From positions 1 through 64,000 of the forward strand of contig JAXHNH010000020.1 in assembly GCA_034520725.1 (NCBI GenBank): a stretch of 64,000 nucleotides of DNA. Reading direction: 5' to 3'. The notes below the pieces were generated by a model, which ran no database searches, was not told the DNA's origin, and was given only the letters and a program-made list of their open reading frames with translations. Shown here one piece after another: positions 17,573-27,580 of this stretch. This stretch comes from Gracilimonas sp034520725 (GTDB taxonomy: Bacteria; Bacteroidota; Rhodothermia; Balneolales; Balneolaceae). The translations under genes were made by a program, and so were the position numbers. Position 1 is the stretch's first letter, and each line of letters opens with the position of its first letter.

Positions 17573-18468
17573 TCACTGATCCCATAATTCTGCTCTTATC
17601 ATTTCAGAGCTTTTCTCAGACAGAAGGTAATCAAGTCTGAGCCTGCTCTTCTGTGGAACTTTTTGTTCAACCAACCGTGCACTTTCCGAGGTATATCAAA
17701 ACAAGGTCGGACTCACGTAACGAACAGACGGGAAGTGATTTGCCGTAGATAGTACCGGCAACAAACGAGCCCTCAAAATGAACCGATCCTTTTAACTCTT
17801 CAATGATCTTTGGAATGGTCTCTTCTGAACCGGTCACTAATCCAATCGTATCTATAGCGGCTCTATCCACCATAGACAATAATATATCCGGATCATAATC
17901 ATAGACAATTGGCAGTACCAAAAGGCTTTCCCTCAGGCTTCGGAAATCACTCATCAGGTGAATTGGAACAAACAGCGCATCATATTTGGCTGCACTTTCA
18001 TATTCACTTGCGCTGATCACTTGACTTTTCAACGCCCACCTGCTTTTTGATGGCATCTGAGAACATCCGTGCCAGCTCATGATTTCACCACACTGGCGCG
18101 ATGTCTGAATACGATCGGGCCATTCCATAAAGCTAAACTGTTCCTGAAACAGCAATTCGATCTCCGATTCATCAAGCCCATAACCTACAAGTTCCTCAAC
18201 CAGACGCCTGAACCTTTTCATCCACCTACTTCCAGCCGGGCCGATTTATCCAGCAAGCGAAGTCTGATTTTTTACGGTGAATCCGTCGTCCCTGCTCCCA
18301 GAGATCAAACCCTCATCCTCAAGAATGTGGTACGCCTTTCTAACCGTATGGAAACTCGCCTCCAGCTGCTGCCCCAGTTCCCTGATGTAGAACGGTAGAA
18401 CCGTCAGCCTACCTGAAACTGTTTGCGATTAAATACAGTGCAGTCGAATAAGGTTCATGCAATATCAT
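17573..18468 (-). pseudogene. GntR-family transcriptional regulator, frameshifted
   Basis: From the ATG at 18468 (MILHEPYSTALYLIANS) the pieces IRELGQQLEASFHTVRKAYHILEDEGLI form a GntR winged helix. A following domain of about 200 residues (MKRFRRLVEELVGYGL, LFVPIHLMSDFRSLRESLL, DRAAIDTIGLVTGSEE) looks like a small-ligand or periplasmic-binding-protein-like effector domain. A shifted frame gives the C-terminus SARLVEQKVPQKSRLRLDYL to the TGA at 17573-17575. At least four indels lie in 896 bases. Repaired length is about 298 residues, plausible for Bacteroidota GntR proteins of this type. It is 25 bases downstream of pdxJ on the same strand, so probably in one operon. Confidence 0.75.
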
Positions 18469-18492
18469 TCTGGCGGAGGTTTTCAGGACTAT

Positions 18493-19245
18493 TCAGTGCC
18501 ATGAAAAAGTCTTCGAATAGATTTCAATATAAGCTTTCACGGTTCGTTCCAATGCCCCAAAATATGTGATTTACTTCACCAGATGTCGTGACCTGATACT
18601 GCACTCTCATTCAGGATATGGTACTGGTATTAACAGATCCGGTGCAATCTGTCCAAATTCAAGCCGCCATGACCGGCGACTTAGCTTTTATTCCCAGATC
18701 ATTGATCAGCGTTAGCTGCTTTTGAATCGGGAGTTCGTGTTGTTGTCTTGCTTACCGGTGCGTTGGCAAAAGTACTCCGGTATGAAGTTCAATGGCATCA
18801 GCACCAAGCTCATGGGCCAATTCTATATCACGTGTGAACAGGATCCAGAAATAAAGCTGATCTCGGATATCCATTTCACGCAGTGCCGGGAACACACGGC
18901 CCCTTGAAATCATCATAAGACGGCTTCCATCTTCAATCCACCTTCAGTGGTCAATTCTTCCCTGCCCTCAGGAACAAGCGTACATAAATGCGGATCAACC
19001 TCAGTGCAAATATCGATCATCTCATCGGTTGCCGCCATCTCAAAATCAAGTTTGCCCCGCACATGCTCTTTTAATCTGTACACATCTTCGTCACGTATAT
19101 GCCTCCGATCTCTCCGAAGATGGAATACGACACCGGCTGCACCGGCTTTTTCACATATTTCCGCAGCTTCAATGGGATCCGGATATCCTTCACCCCTTGC
19201 ATTTCTGAGGGTGGCAACGTGATCAATGTTGACGAGTAATTTCAT
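18493..19245 (-). pseudogene. pdxJ: Pyridoxine 5'-phosphate synthase (frameshifted in this sequence)
   Basis: The first 110 residues (MKLLVNIDHVATLRNARGE, then DPIEAAEICEKAGAAG and RRDRRHIRDEDV) are diagnostic for PdxJ, which condenses 1-deoxyxylulose 5-phosphate with 3-amino-1-phosphohydroxyacetone to make vitamin B6. The remaining third is readable only in shifted frames: ELAHELGADAIELHTG (about 18790), then FGALERTVKAYIEI to the TGA at 18493-18495. The repaired length of about 250 residues fits the family (about 240). It is a single-copy biosynthetic gene with all conserved parts present, so sequencing errors rather than inactivation are likely. Confidence 0.85.
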
Positions 19246-19316
19246 TTATGTATCAGCCTTTATTATTTTGAGGTATATCATCAAAAATAAGCATATCCGC
19301 TGTATATTTACAGATA

Positions 19317-19866
19317 ATGAAACAAGACGGTTTTAAGATCATTGCGCACTTTCTACTGTTCACACTGATAATCACAATATCGGCTTGTGGAACAGTTAAA
19401 AGAGGTTCTTACACTGAAGTACCCAGGGAAAGGGCTACCGTTGAAGAGGATGCATCACCTGAACTTGAACCGATGATCAGTGTATCTGAAGCCGCCCCGG
19501 ATGTTGTAAGTGAGCGGCAGGAAATTCTCCAACTCGCCTACAGTGACTGGAAAGGGATCCCTTACATTTTGGGTGGCACAGGATATAACGGTATTGACTG
19601 TTCAGCATTTATGCAGGTGGTATATGAAGATTACTTTTCTGTGATTACTGCCACGTACCACCCTTGAACAAATGCAGTATGGAGAACCGGTCTCAAAGCG
19701 CAGGATAACGCCCGGAGATATGGTTTTCTTCAAAACGGGCAGGCGTACCTATCATGTTGGCATTATGGTCAATTCCACTGAGTTTTTGCATGCATCCACA
19801 TCAGAGGGTGTTACAATTTCTGAATTATCACATCCCTATTGGAGAATCGTCATTTCTGGCCTTTAG
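19317..19866 (+). pseudogene. NlpC/P60 lipoprotein peptidase, frameshifted
   Basis: The N-terminus FLLFTLIITISACG is a lipoprotein signal with lipobox ISAC. The NlpC/P60 domain starts near residue 65: WKGIPYILGGTGYNGIDCSAFMQVVY (catalytic Cys in DCSAF). After an indel near 19650 it resumes with EQMQYGEPVSKRRITPGDMVFF and YHVGIMV (catalytic His), then FLHAST (third polar residue). It should cut peptidoglycan stem peptides from the outer-membrane or periplasmic side. The last codons (after SHPYW, about 19840) also look shifted, since family members usually end with a WxxRF-like stretch. It is transcribed divergently from pdxJ, from 71 bases away. Confidence 0.82.
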
Positions 19867-19886
19867 AAGGGTACTAAAATCGAATT

Positions 19887-21130
19887 CTACCGATTCCTAA
19901 AGATCCTGTACATCATCTTTTCGTACTCTGAACTCAGTTCAATATCCCGCCGCTTCATCATTGCCTTCATTGCTGCGATAGCTTTGTTAAATTTATACTC
20001 ACCGTATTCAGCCGAACCAACCCAGGAAAAAGAGGGAATGTATTTAGGTGGAAACCCACTCATGAAGATATTTGAACTCACCCCGCATATGGTGCCGGTG
20101 TTCAGCATTGAATTGATCGCTGTTTTGGAATGATCTCCCATCACTGTTCCCAGAAATTGCTGCTCGGTCTCAACCTTCTTGCTTTGCTACTCCCAATCAG
20201 TCATATCGAACCGTACTGTAATTGTTTTTGAGATTGGAGGTATTGGTATCCGCGCCAAGGTTCACCCACTCACCGAATATTGAGTTTCCGGTAAATCCGT
20301 CGTGTGCTTTATTGGAATAGGAATGAAAGATACAGTTCGATACTTCACCTCCGACTTTACAAACCGGACCAATGGTAGTTCCACCCGAGATCCTGCCCCC
20401 CATCTTAACTGTTGCACCTGCCCCGATCACGACCGGGCCTTTCAAAATACTTCCGGCTTCAATATGAGCACCCTTAAGAATCACAACCGGTCCACCTTCA
20501 GCAAAAATATGAGACCCCGGTTCTAAAATGACATCCTCTCCGATATAGGTATTGTGTGGATGCATGAATACGCTGATTCGAACTTATTGTCACCTTCAGA
20601 TAATCTGCTATTCAATCCTGTCAACGGAAGATCCTTGGCTATTTCAAAGGAATTCAGCTCGACAAAAGGTCCCAGACATTGTCAAGATGTATCAGATTCG
20701 TCAAGTTCCTTCAGCTTTAAAGACCCTCATCGTGGTAAAATAACCCCTGATCAAACATTGCCTTACTGACTTATCAACCGATATTAAAGCAGCGGCCGTA
20801 GCATTGACCATGAGGTTAGTTGCTCGCCTCCGGTTCAGCGGTCGATATAGTTTCGCTTACAAGATTTATCGGATGGCAGAAAACGTTGGGATTGATCCAT
20901 AGCACCGAAGTTTATCTGATCAATGGAAGGGTTCTGTCTGAAAACGCCACTCAAACTATCTCTCAGTATCCTGTTATATCGGTTCAGCCCAAGTGAAAGC
21001 AACCATTTTTGCCTGATCGTAAATATTCCAACCCGAAGGTCGTCAACGGGGCGTGTTAACGTAAGCGGGATGAAACATTAACTTGTTTGCATACTGTCAT
21101 AAAAACAGATCTGAACATCTAACTGTTGTA
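19887..21130 (-). pseudogene. GlmU-like sugar nucleotidyltransferase/acyltransferase of Bacteroidota type, frameshifted
   Basis: C-terminal half: 20565-20197 and 20144-19887 show a left-handed beta-helix of hexapeptide repeats (VILKGAHIEAGSIL, VVIGAGATVKMGG, GGTTIGPVCKVGGE, IFGEWVNLGADTNTSNLKNNY) and MMGDHSKTAINSMLNTGT, typical of GlmU-type acyltransferase domains. N-terminal half (20570-21120) reads in mixed frames as LTLTRPVDDLRVGIFTIRQKW, the start of the Bacteroidota GlmU-family nucleotidyltransferase. Repaired length is near 400 residues. The start is not exactly locatable because of indels near 21060-21110. It ends 21 bases from the convergent NlpC gene. Its location back-to-back with glmS suggests a role in UDP-amino-sugar supply. 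Confidence 0.72.
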
Positions 21131-21229
21131 CCACATAAATATTAAAAAATCGTAATCGTTATTCAATTTAATAGCTCTTATATTTACGCATTATCGCAAA
21201 CAAATAAAATTATTTAAGAAGTATATCAT

Positions 21230-23074
21230 ATGTGCGGAATAGTTGGGTACGTTGGCGAAAAACAAGCCAGCAAAGTTATTAATAGATGGCCTCAAGAGAC
21301 TTAGAATACAGAGGATACGATTCTGCCGGTATTGCTATCATTAAATGGCTAACCTGAGCATTACAAAGGGGTAAAGGAAAAGTAGTCGAACCTTGAAAAA
21401 ATGGTCGGTGCCGAATGAAATGGGGCAGTATCGGTATTGGCCACACTCGCTGGGCTACCCATGGTGAGCCGAACGATATCAACTCTCACCCCCACACGGT
21501 TGAGAGCGGAAAGCTTGCCACTTGTCCATAATGGTATCATTGAAAATTACAGCACACTCAAGAAAAAATTAATCAAGTGAAGGGTACAGTTTTTACTCAC
21601 AAACCGATACCGAAGTTCTTGGGCCAAGCTGATCGAGAGCTTTCTTAAAGCAGGATTCATATTCACTGAAAAAGGCCGTTCAACTCGCACTTACATCCAG
21701 GTGCATGGAACCTATGGGATTGCCGATGGTTCATTCCGACTATCCTGACCAAATCATTGTGGCCAGAAAGGGATCTCCCCTGCTGCTTGGCGTGGGTGAT
21801 GGTGAAATGCTGATCGCCTCATGATGCGTCAGCTGTAGCTGCCTATACCGATAAAGTGGTTTATTTGGATGACGGTGAGCTGGCTGTGATCACTAAAGAT
21901 AATTTTACCGTTGAGACAGCCGACAATATTGAGCTCACAAAAGAGATCCATGAACTTTCGCTAAGCCTTGAAGAGATCGAAAAAGGCGGTTACGACCATT
22001 TTATGCTTAGAGAGATCTTTGAGCAGCCTAAAGTGCTTTAGCTGATTGCCTGCGGGGACGGATCGACCAAGGATAAGGGAACCGTCACCTTAGGTGGTAT
22101 TGAACAGGTCATGGATCAGCTGGTTAACGCACAAGCGGCTTATCATTGCTGCCTGTGGTACTAGCTGGCACTCAGGTTTGGTCGGTGAGTATCTATTCCA
22201 GTACCTGGCTAAAGTGCCTGTTGAAGTCGAATACGCCTGGAGTCCGGTACAAAGAACCTTTGGTCGGTGAAGGTGATGTAATGATCGTGATATCGCAAAG
22301 TGGTGAAACTGCCGATACACTTGCTGCACTGCAGAAGCCAAAGCCACACAGTCATCGGAGTTGTTAATGTGGTCGTTACCATGACAGCGAGAGACGGAAG
22401 CCGGTGTATACATCCACGCGGACCGGAGATCGGCGTTGCCTGCAACATAAGCTTTTACAGCGCAGGTAACCGTTCTCATTATGATGGCCATACAAACTTG
22501 GATTGACAAGGGAAGCCCTCCAAGAAGCTGAGGTCAAAAGAGTTTATTGCGTGAGTTAGCCAAGATACCGGCTAAAGTTCAGGAGATCCTTGATGATACT
22601 GATGATATGAAACATATATGAACCTGTTCTCATATGCCCCAACTTCCTGCTACCTGGGCCGCTCGTACAGTTCCCGTGGCTCTGGAAGGCGCTTTAAAGT
22701 TAAAAGAGATCTCTTATATCCATGCTGAAGGTTACCCTGCTGCTGAAATGAAGCACGGCCCAATTGCACTGATCGATGAAATGATGCCCGTTGTTGTAAT
22801 TGCAGCTACTCATCACACCAATGATAAAATGATCAGCAATATTGAGGAAGTACGCGCCAGAAAAGGCCGAATAATTGCTATCAAGCAACTCCGCGAACAA
22901 TAAAGAAGTTGAAGACTTGCCGAATTTTCATCAATAGTCCCGGAAACCATGGATGTATTTTCTCCACTTTTATCTGTTATCCCCCTACAGCTTCTTTCCT
23001 ATTACATCGCCGTTAATCGCGGATGTAACGTAGATCAACCTCGCAACCTCGCAAAAAGCGTAACCGTCGAGTAA
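21230..23074 (+). pseudogene. glmS: Glutamine-fructose-6-phosphate aminotransferase (frameshifted in this sequence)
   Basis: Starts at the ATG at 21230 with MCGIVGYVGEKQA; Cys2 is the amidotransferase nucleophile. Further pieces in changing frames are LIDGLKRLEYRGYDSAGIAI, HTRWATHGEP (as GHTRWATH), VVYLDDGELAVI, HFMLREIFEQP, SQSGETADTLAAL of the first SIS domain, and ALKLKEISYIHAEGYPAAEMKHGPIALIDE of the second. The end AKSVTVE is followed by TAA at 23072-23074. Total 1845 bases is about 614 residues, exactly the GlmS size. At least ten indels break it. GlmS makes glucosamine 6-phosphate for peptidoglycan and LPS and is normally essential, which argues for sequence errors. Confidence 0.88.
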
Positions 23075-23461
23075 AGAATTTCGATAAATCGAGGAAAACT
23101 TTTTCCGACGATCCGATGGTAAAATCGCCCTTCATGTCAGAATAACGTATTTTCATTAAATTTTCCTAATATATTTTTGTGGATAACTTGACTTTTATTG
23201 GATAATTGCGTTTAATCTCTCCTCGGTTAGTTTACTATTCACAAAGGACATGAGAAACTGGAAGACATTAATCTTTAAGGTTGTGGTTTGGTATTGGTTG
23301 AGCATCGTGATTTTTACCGGCTGAGCCTGACTTACGTTTCAGTCCCTGGTCATCTTGAGAACATGGTAATGGCTGTGTCCAATTTCAGATTTTTTAATCA
23401 TAATCCTGTATTCAGATCGTTACTTCTGATTATAATTAATAGAAATATTTACTCATCTTAA
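23075..23461. other. Gene-free spacer after glmS
   Basis: 387 bases without a recognisable gene. A 24-codon frame from the ATG at 23250 (MRNWKTLIF) ends quickly and matches nothing I know. Given the indel density of this block, a small gene could be hidden, but nothing supports one. Confidence 0.5.
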
Positions 23462-23770
23462 ATGGGAACACTATTGATCTGAGTTATCTGGAAGATATGA
23501 CTGGCGGAGACAATGAAATAATCAAAGAGATGATCGAACTTTTAGTTGAAGGAAACTCCCAAACACCTTGAAAATATTAAAGGAGCTCAGAGCCAAGAAA
23601 ACTGGTCAAGATTAAGAGCTGAAGCCCACAAGGTAAAACCAATGTTCTATACGTTGGGCTTGATCGAACTGAATGAGCTCTGCAAACAAACTTGAAGAGT
23701 AATGCCAAGGATGATGCAGAATCTGACTCAATTCAGGAACTTGATAACCAAACTTGAAACGCGGATATAA
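23462..23770 (+). pseudogene. HPt-domain (histidine phosphotransfer) protein, frameshifted
   Basis: Repaired reading gives IDLSYLEDMTGGDNEIIKEM, an acidic helix, then LRAEAHKVKPMFYTLGLIEL, where the His of EAHKVKPM is the phospho-accepting residue of an HPt four-helix bundle, and KDDAESDSIQELI at the end. About 103 residues, the normal HPt size. Three or four indels lie in 309 bases; the start (ATG at 23462) is uncertain by one frame. It would shuttle phosphate between a hybrid kinase and a response regulator encoded elsewhere. Confidence 0.7.
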
Positions 23771-23808
23771 TGAAGTTGTAGCGGAGACCTTAAACAGAAA
23801 GTTCAGAG

Positions 23809-24246
23809 TTAAGTTAACGTCATTTGAAGATGGTCGATATCATCCACGGAATACGACCTTTCCCTCTTCTTTTTAAAACCCAGTCTGATTATAATATTTA
23901 CTTCTAAAGCGGCATGCGCCTCAATCCGTACTCCCACCCTCACACAGTGCAATTCCCTTTTTGATCAAGCTTTCGCCCAAGACCTGTTCCCCTACAGTCT
24001 GGGGCAACAATAATCCGACCTAAACTGGCTTCCTTATCATATTTAATCCCGGCTTCGAAATGTCTCAAGTATGCCGCAAGTGTATCATCATCATAAAAAA
24101 GCAGGTGGCCTAGCCTTGTCATCATAGCCATCAATATCTTCGTAGAAGCATTCCTGTTCAATCACAAAAACCTGCTGACGCAGCCTGAAGACATCTTCCA
24201 GTTCTTTGGGATTCAACGCATCAAAAGTTTTATACACAATGTTCAT
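23809..24246 (-). pseudogene. ElaA-type GNAT acetyltransferase, frameshifted
   Basis: From the ATG at 24246: MNIVYKTFDALNPKELEDVF, then LRQQVFVIEQECFYEDIDGYD, the ElaA signature. After a shift it continues LLFYDDDTLAAYLRHFE and LGRIIVAPDCRGTGLGRKL (the acetyl-CoA binding V-x-P-xx-R-G-x-G-xG motif), and after another VRIEAHAALE and YSVDDIDHLQM to the TAA at 23809-23811. Repaired length is 145 residues, as in ElaA. Substrate unknown. Confidence 0.8.
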
Positions 24247-24320
24247 AGGCTGATTTTTTTATGTAACCATTACTAATAGTAGAACGTACAGAAAACCTAC
24301 TTTTAATTAAATACCATATT

Positions 24321-24650
24321 ATGATCTGGGCCTGGTTATTAAATAGCATTTCGGTTTATGCAACCTGCAGTCTACTTAAGGGTGTGGAGATCAAAAATTT
24401 TTGGAGTGCGATTTTTGTTGCTGCACTACTTGCCTTAGTTAATATCTTCATAAAACCCATTTTGATTATTCTCAGCCTTCCCATAACCATCATAACTTTT
24501 GGTTTATTTGTTTGGGTAATAAATGCTGCAATGATTATGCTGGTTGATGCTATGGTTGAAGGATTTAAGGTCAAAAGTTTTGGATGGGCATTAATTTTTG
24601 GATTCGTAATGTCCATCATTAGCTGGGCACTTTTCAAACTTTTTGGATAG
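24321..24650 (+). CDS. Phage-holin superfamily IV (PF04020-like) membrane protein
   Basis: 109 residues, intact, with four predicted membrane segments (about residues 2-20, 29-50, 54-78 and 86-107) and almost no soluble part. The pattern ISVYATCSLLKGVEIKNFWSAI, LALVNIFIKPIL and LPITIITFGLF is the family signature. Despite the name these are chromosomal proteins of unknown function, widespread in bacteria. It ends 15 bases before a strong bidirectional terminator. Confidence 0.88.
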   Translation: MIWAWLLNSISVYATCSLLKGVEIKNFWSAIFVAALLALVNIFIKPILIILSLPITIITFGLFVWVINAAMIMLVDAMVEGFKVKSFGWALIFGFVMSIISWALFKLFG

Positions 24651-24664
24651 AACTATCCTCAAAT

Positions 24665-24696
24665 AACAAAGGCTGCCTTATAAAGCAGCCTTTGTT
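24665..24696. terminator. Bidirectional intrinsic terminator
   Basis: AACAAAGGCTGC-(8 nt)-GCAGCCTTTGTT, a perfect 12-bp stem between the convergent holin-like gene and the isocitrate dehydrogenase gene. It can serve both. Confidence 0.9.
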
Positions 24697-24717
24697 ATAT
24701 ATAAAGTCATTAATCTA

Positions 24718-25734
24718 TCAGATATTATCACAAACAGCCTGAGTGAACGTAGAAGTGGTTCCTTCTCCGCCAATATCAGGAGTACAATACACTTTCTTTT
24801 CTACCAGCGTTTTGTATATGGCTTTTCTGATATTTTCAGCTACCTGCTTTTGATCAATCTGCTCCAGCATCGATTAAAGCAGAATAAAGCAACGCCATGG
24901 GATTGGCAATATTCTTACCAACAATATCTGGTGCTGAACCAGTGAACAGCTTCAAACATAGCTGCATCATCTCCGATATTAGCGGCTCCTGGTAACTCCG
25001 AGCCCGCCCACAAGACCTGAAGCAAGATCAGACAGAATGTCTCCAAACAAATTAGTTGTTACAATTACATCAAATTGCTGAGGACGCATCACCATTTGCA
25101 TCGCCATGTTGTCAACTATCAGATCCTGGAATTCAATCTCAGGATAGTCTTTGGCGATCTTTTGTCCAATTTCCAGAAATAACCCGGTCGTTAATTTTAA
25201 GATGTTAGCCTTGTGGACCAAGTGTCACTTTTTTACGTTCATTGTTTTTAGCGTATTCAAATGCCGCTGTGATGATCTTCTTACTGGCTTCTTCAGTGAC
25301 CACGGCAATGGCTTCTGAATGACGCTTATTTTCTCCTTCTTCGATCCATTTTTCTTTTCCAATGTAAAGTCCCTGAGTGTTCTCGCGGAAAAGAACCATA
25401 TTTACATCGCGGAATGGAGTCTCAATACTTGGGAGTGTTCGTGCACGGACGGATGTTGCTATACAAGTTAAATTTTTGGCGAAGAGCTACATTCACAGAT
25501 CTGAAACCTGATCCGACCGGCGTTGTCAGTGGCCCTTTCAAATGCAATCCGGTGCTCTTCAATGGCTTCCACCGTTTCTTCGGGAAGGGGATTCTCGGTC
25601 TCTTCATAAGCTTTTAAGCCGGCTGATCTCTTGATCCAATTTATCTCAGCTCCGGCTTTTTCTAATATTGTAGTAACAGAATTAGTGATCTCTGCACCTA
25701 TTCCATCACCGGGTATTAATACTACGTTTTTCAT
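24718..25734 (-). pseudogene. NAD-dependent isocitrate/isopropylmalate-type dehydrogenase, probably isocitrate dehydrogenase (frameshifted)
   Basis: The N-terminus MKNVVLIPGDGIGAEI, then VLFRENTQGLYIGKE and KVTLGPQG (normally K-V-T-x-V-H-K-A-N), VHKANILKLTTGLFLE, DLIVDNMAMQMV (metal-binding Asp), QFDVIVTTNLFGDILSDLASGLVGGLG, and the C-terminal QAVCDNI before the TGA at 24718. Total 338 residues. The spacing fits the NAD-dependent IDH of the TCA cycle rather than LeuB, but the class is not proved. At least five indels interrupt it. Confidence 0.78.
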
Positions 25735-25919
25735 TCCAACAGTAATTTATATTCTTCAAATTTTCAAGAATTCAAATATATCGAAATTAATACCCAAATG
25801 TGGTGGCATTAGTCTATGGCAGGCATACTTTTTAATCTTTTAATGCAGTAACATTCAGTAAGAATGATTATTTATAAGGAATGAATTTTGCACATATAAA
25901 ATTGTGCAAGAAAAAGCCT

Positions 25920-27346
25920 ATGAAACGATCCATTATCTGGTTCAGAAATGACCTCCGCATCCATGACAATGAAGCTTTGGTAAAAGCCTGTCAGGCCAGT
26001 GAAGTTCTTCCTGTCTACTGTTTTGACCCAAGACATTTTAGTAAAACCTCCTTTGGCTTTCCCAAGACAGGGTCTCACCGTGCCAAGTTTTTATTTGATT
26101 CTGTTATCAACCTTAAAAACAATCTTCAGAAACTGGGAGGAAACCTCCTTATCAGGATCGGTAAACCTGAAGAAGTCATACCTGCTTTGGTAAAGGACCT
26201 GAACATTGACCTGGTTTTCGTATCTAAAAAGATAGCAACTGAAGAAGTGGAAATTGAACATGCCATAAAAAACAAATTGAGTAATAAGTTATCGTTTGTA
26301 TGGCAGAGTACCCTTTTTCATATTGGCGAGACCTTCCATTCTCCAAGGATGAAATCCCGGATGTATTTACGCAGTTTCGTAAAAAGCTCGAAAAGGAATC
26401 CGAGGTCAGGCAGGAGATCCCTTCTCCACAAAACATTGATTTACTTAAAGAAGACCTGAATTTTATGGTCCCGGAAACGGATAAACTGACTAACCTGGAT
26501 TCGAATTTGGATAAAGGAGCCGTTCTTGAATTTAAAGGAGGTGAAGATGCCGCTCTGCAGAGACTGAAAAAATATATCTGGGATGGAGATAACCTTGAGT
26601 TACAAATTCACGCGCAATGGGTTATTGGGAGCCGATTATTCTACAAAATTCTCTCCATGGCTGGCAAACGGAAGCCTTTCACCCCGCAGAATATATCGGG
26701 AAGTAATAAAATACGAGCAACAGCGTAAAAAAAACGTATCCACCTATTGGCTGGTATTTGAGCTAATCTGGAGGGATTACTTCCGGGTTTCGGCATGGAA
26801 ATATGGTGATCGGATCTTTTGGCCATCCGGAATTCAGGGCAAATACAGAGATTGGGACACAGATGCAACGAAATTTAAAAAGTGGGCTGAAGGTGATACA
26901 GGAATTCCTTTTATTGATGCTAACATGAGGGAATTAAATAGGACCGGGTATATGAGTAATAGGGGGCCGACAAAATGTCGCAAGTTTTTTGGCTCAAAAT
27001 TTGAATATCGACTGGAGAATGGGAGCAGAATATTTTGAGTCGCTGCTGCTGGACTACGATCCCTGCAGTAATTATGGCAACTGGGCCTATAATACAACCG
27101 TTGGGCATGACCCACGGAACCGGTACTTCAACATCGTGAATCAATCTCAAAAGTATGATACTGATGGTGATTATATTCGTACCTGGATTCCTGAATTACA
27201 GGATGTGCCAAAAGATCTTATTCACGAACCCCACAAAATGAGTCGTGAACAACAGGCGCTGTTCAACGTAGAGATCGGTGGTGACCTATCCAAAACCTAT
27301 GATAAATCTGGATGAGAGTTATGAAGAAATCAAAGCAAGAAATTAG
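25920..27346 (+). pseudogene. Cryptochrome/photolyase, DASH type (frameshifted)
   Basis: Starts at ATG 25920 (MKRSIIWFRNDLRIHDNEAL) with the photolyase alpha/beta antenna domain (VLPVYCFDPRHF). The FAD-binding helical domain shows GADYSTKFSPWLANGSLSPR, STYWLVFELIWRDYFR, GDTGIPFIDANMRELNRTGYMSNR (split), IDWRMGAEYFESLLLDYDP and YGNWAYNTTVGHDPRNRYFN, then WIPELQDVP. The end YPKPMINLDESYEEIK precedes the TAG at 27344-27346. Repaired length of about 475 matches Cry-DASH, which binds FAD and a folate antenna and repairs pyrimidine dimers, mostly in single-stranded DNA. Four or more indels. Confidence 0.87.
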
Positions 27347-27580
27347 AAATCGTATACTAACCTTTACCGAGAAAAGAGGTCCCGAAAAATCAATTTGTCC
27401 GTCTGAAGTCACCAGAGACCTTTTTACAGACGTTTGGCGAGAACACCTGGATGAGGTCAAAGGCGTGGCAAGAAAATGCAAAAGGAGAAACTAATACGAG
27501 TTACTCAAAAGGGAAACGATATTTCCATTGATAAAGCAAAAGGGCCTATACGGCTTATAATAAACCGTGACGAAACCTGA
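27321..27580 (+). pseudogene. DUF3253 protein, frameshifted
   Basis: From ATG 27321: MKKSKQEIRNRILTFTEKRG and PSEVTRDLFTDVWREHLDEVKGVARK, then after one lost base KMQKEKLIRVTQKGNDISID and PIRLIINRDET to the TGA at 27578-27580. The sequence pattern and the length of about 86 residues match DUF3253, a small winged-helix-like family. It overlaps the end of the Cry-DASH gene and the start of the second photolyase gene, so the three are translationally linked. Function unknown; the position suggests a link to photoprotection. Confidence 0.8.

Noticed and set aside
18069..18398. 109-codon plus-strand frame over the GntR gene
   Set aside because: Antisense shadow; the minus strand has clear winged-helix motifs.
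24321..24650. Holin-like gene as a prophage remnant
   Set aside because: The PF04020-type proteins are ordinary chromosomal membrane proteins, and there are no other phage genes around.
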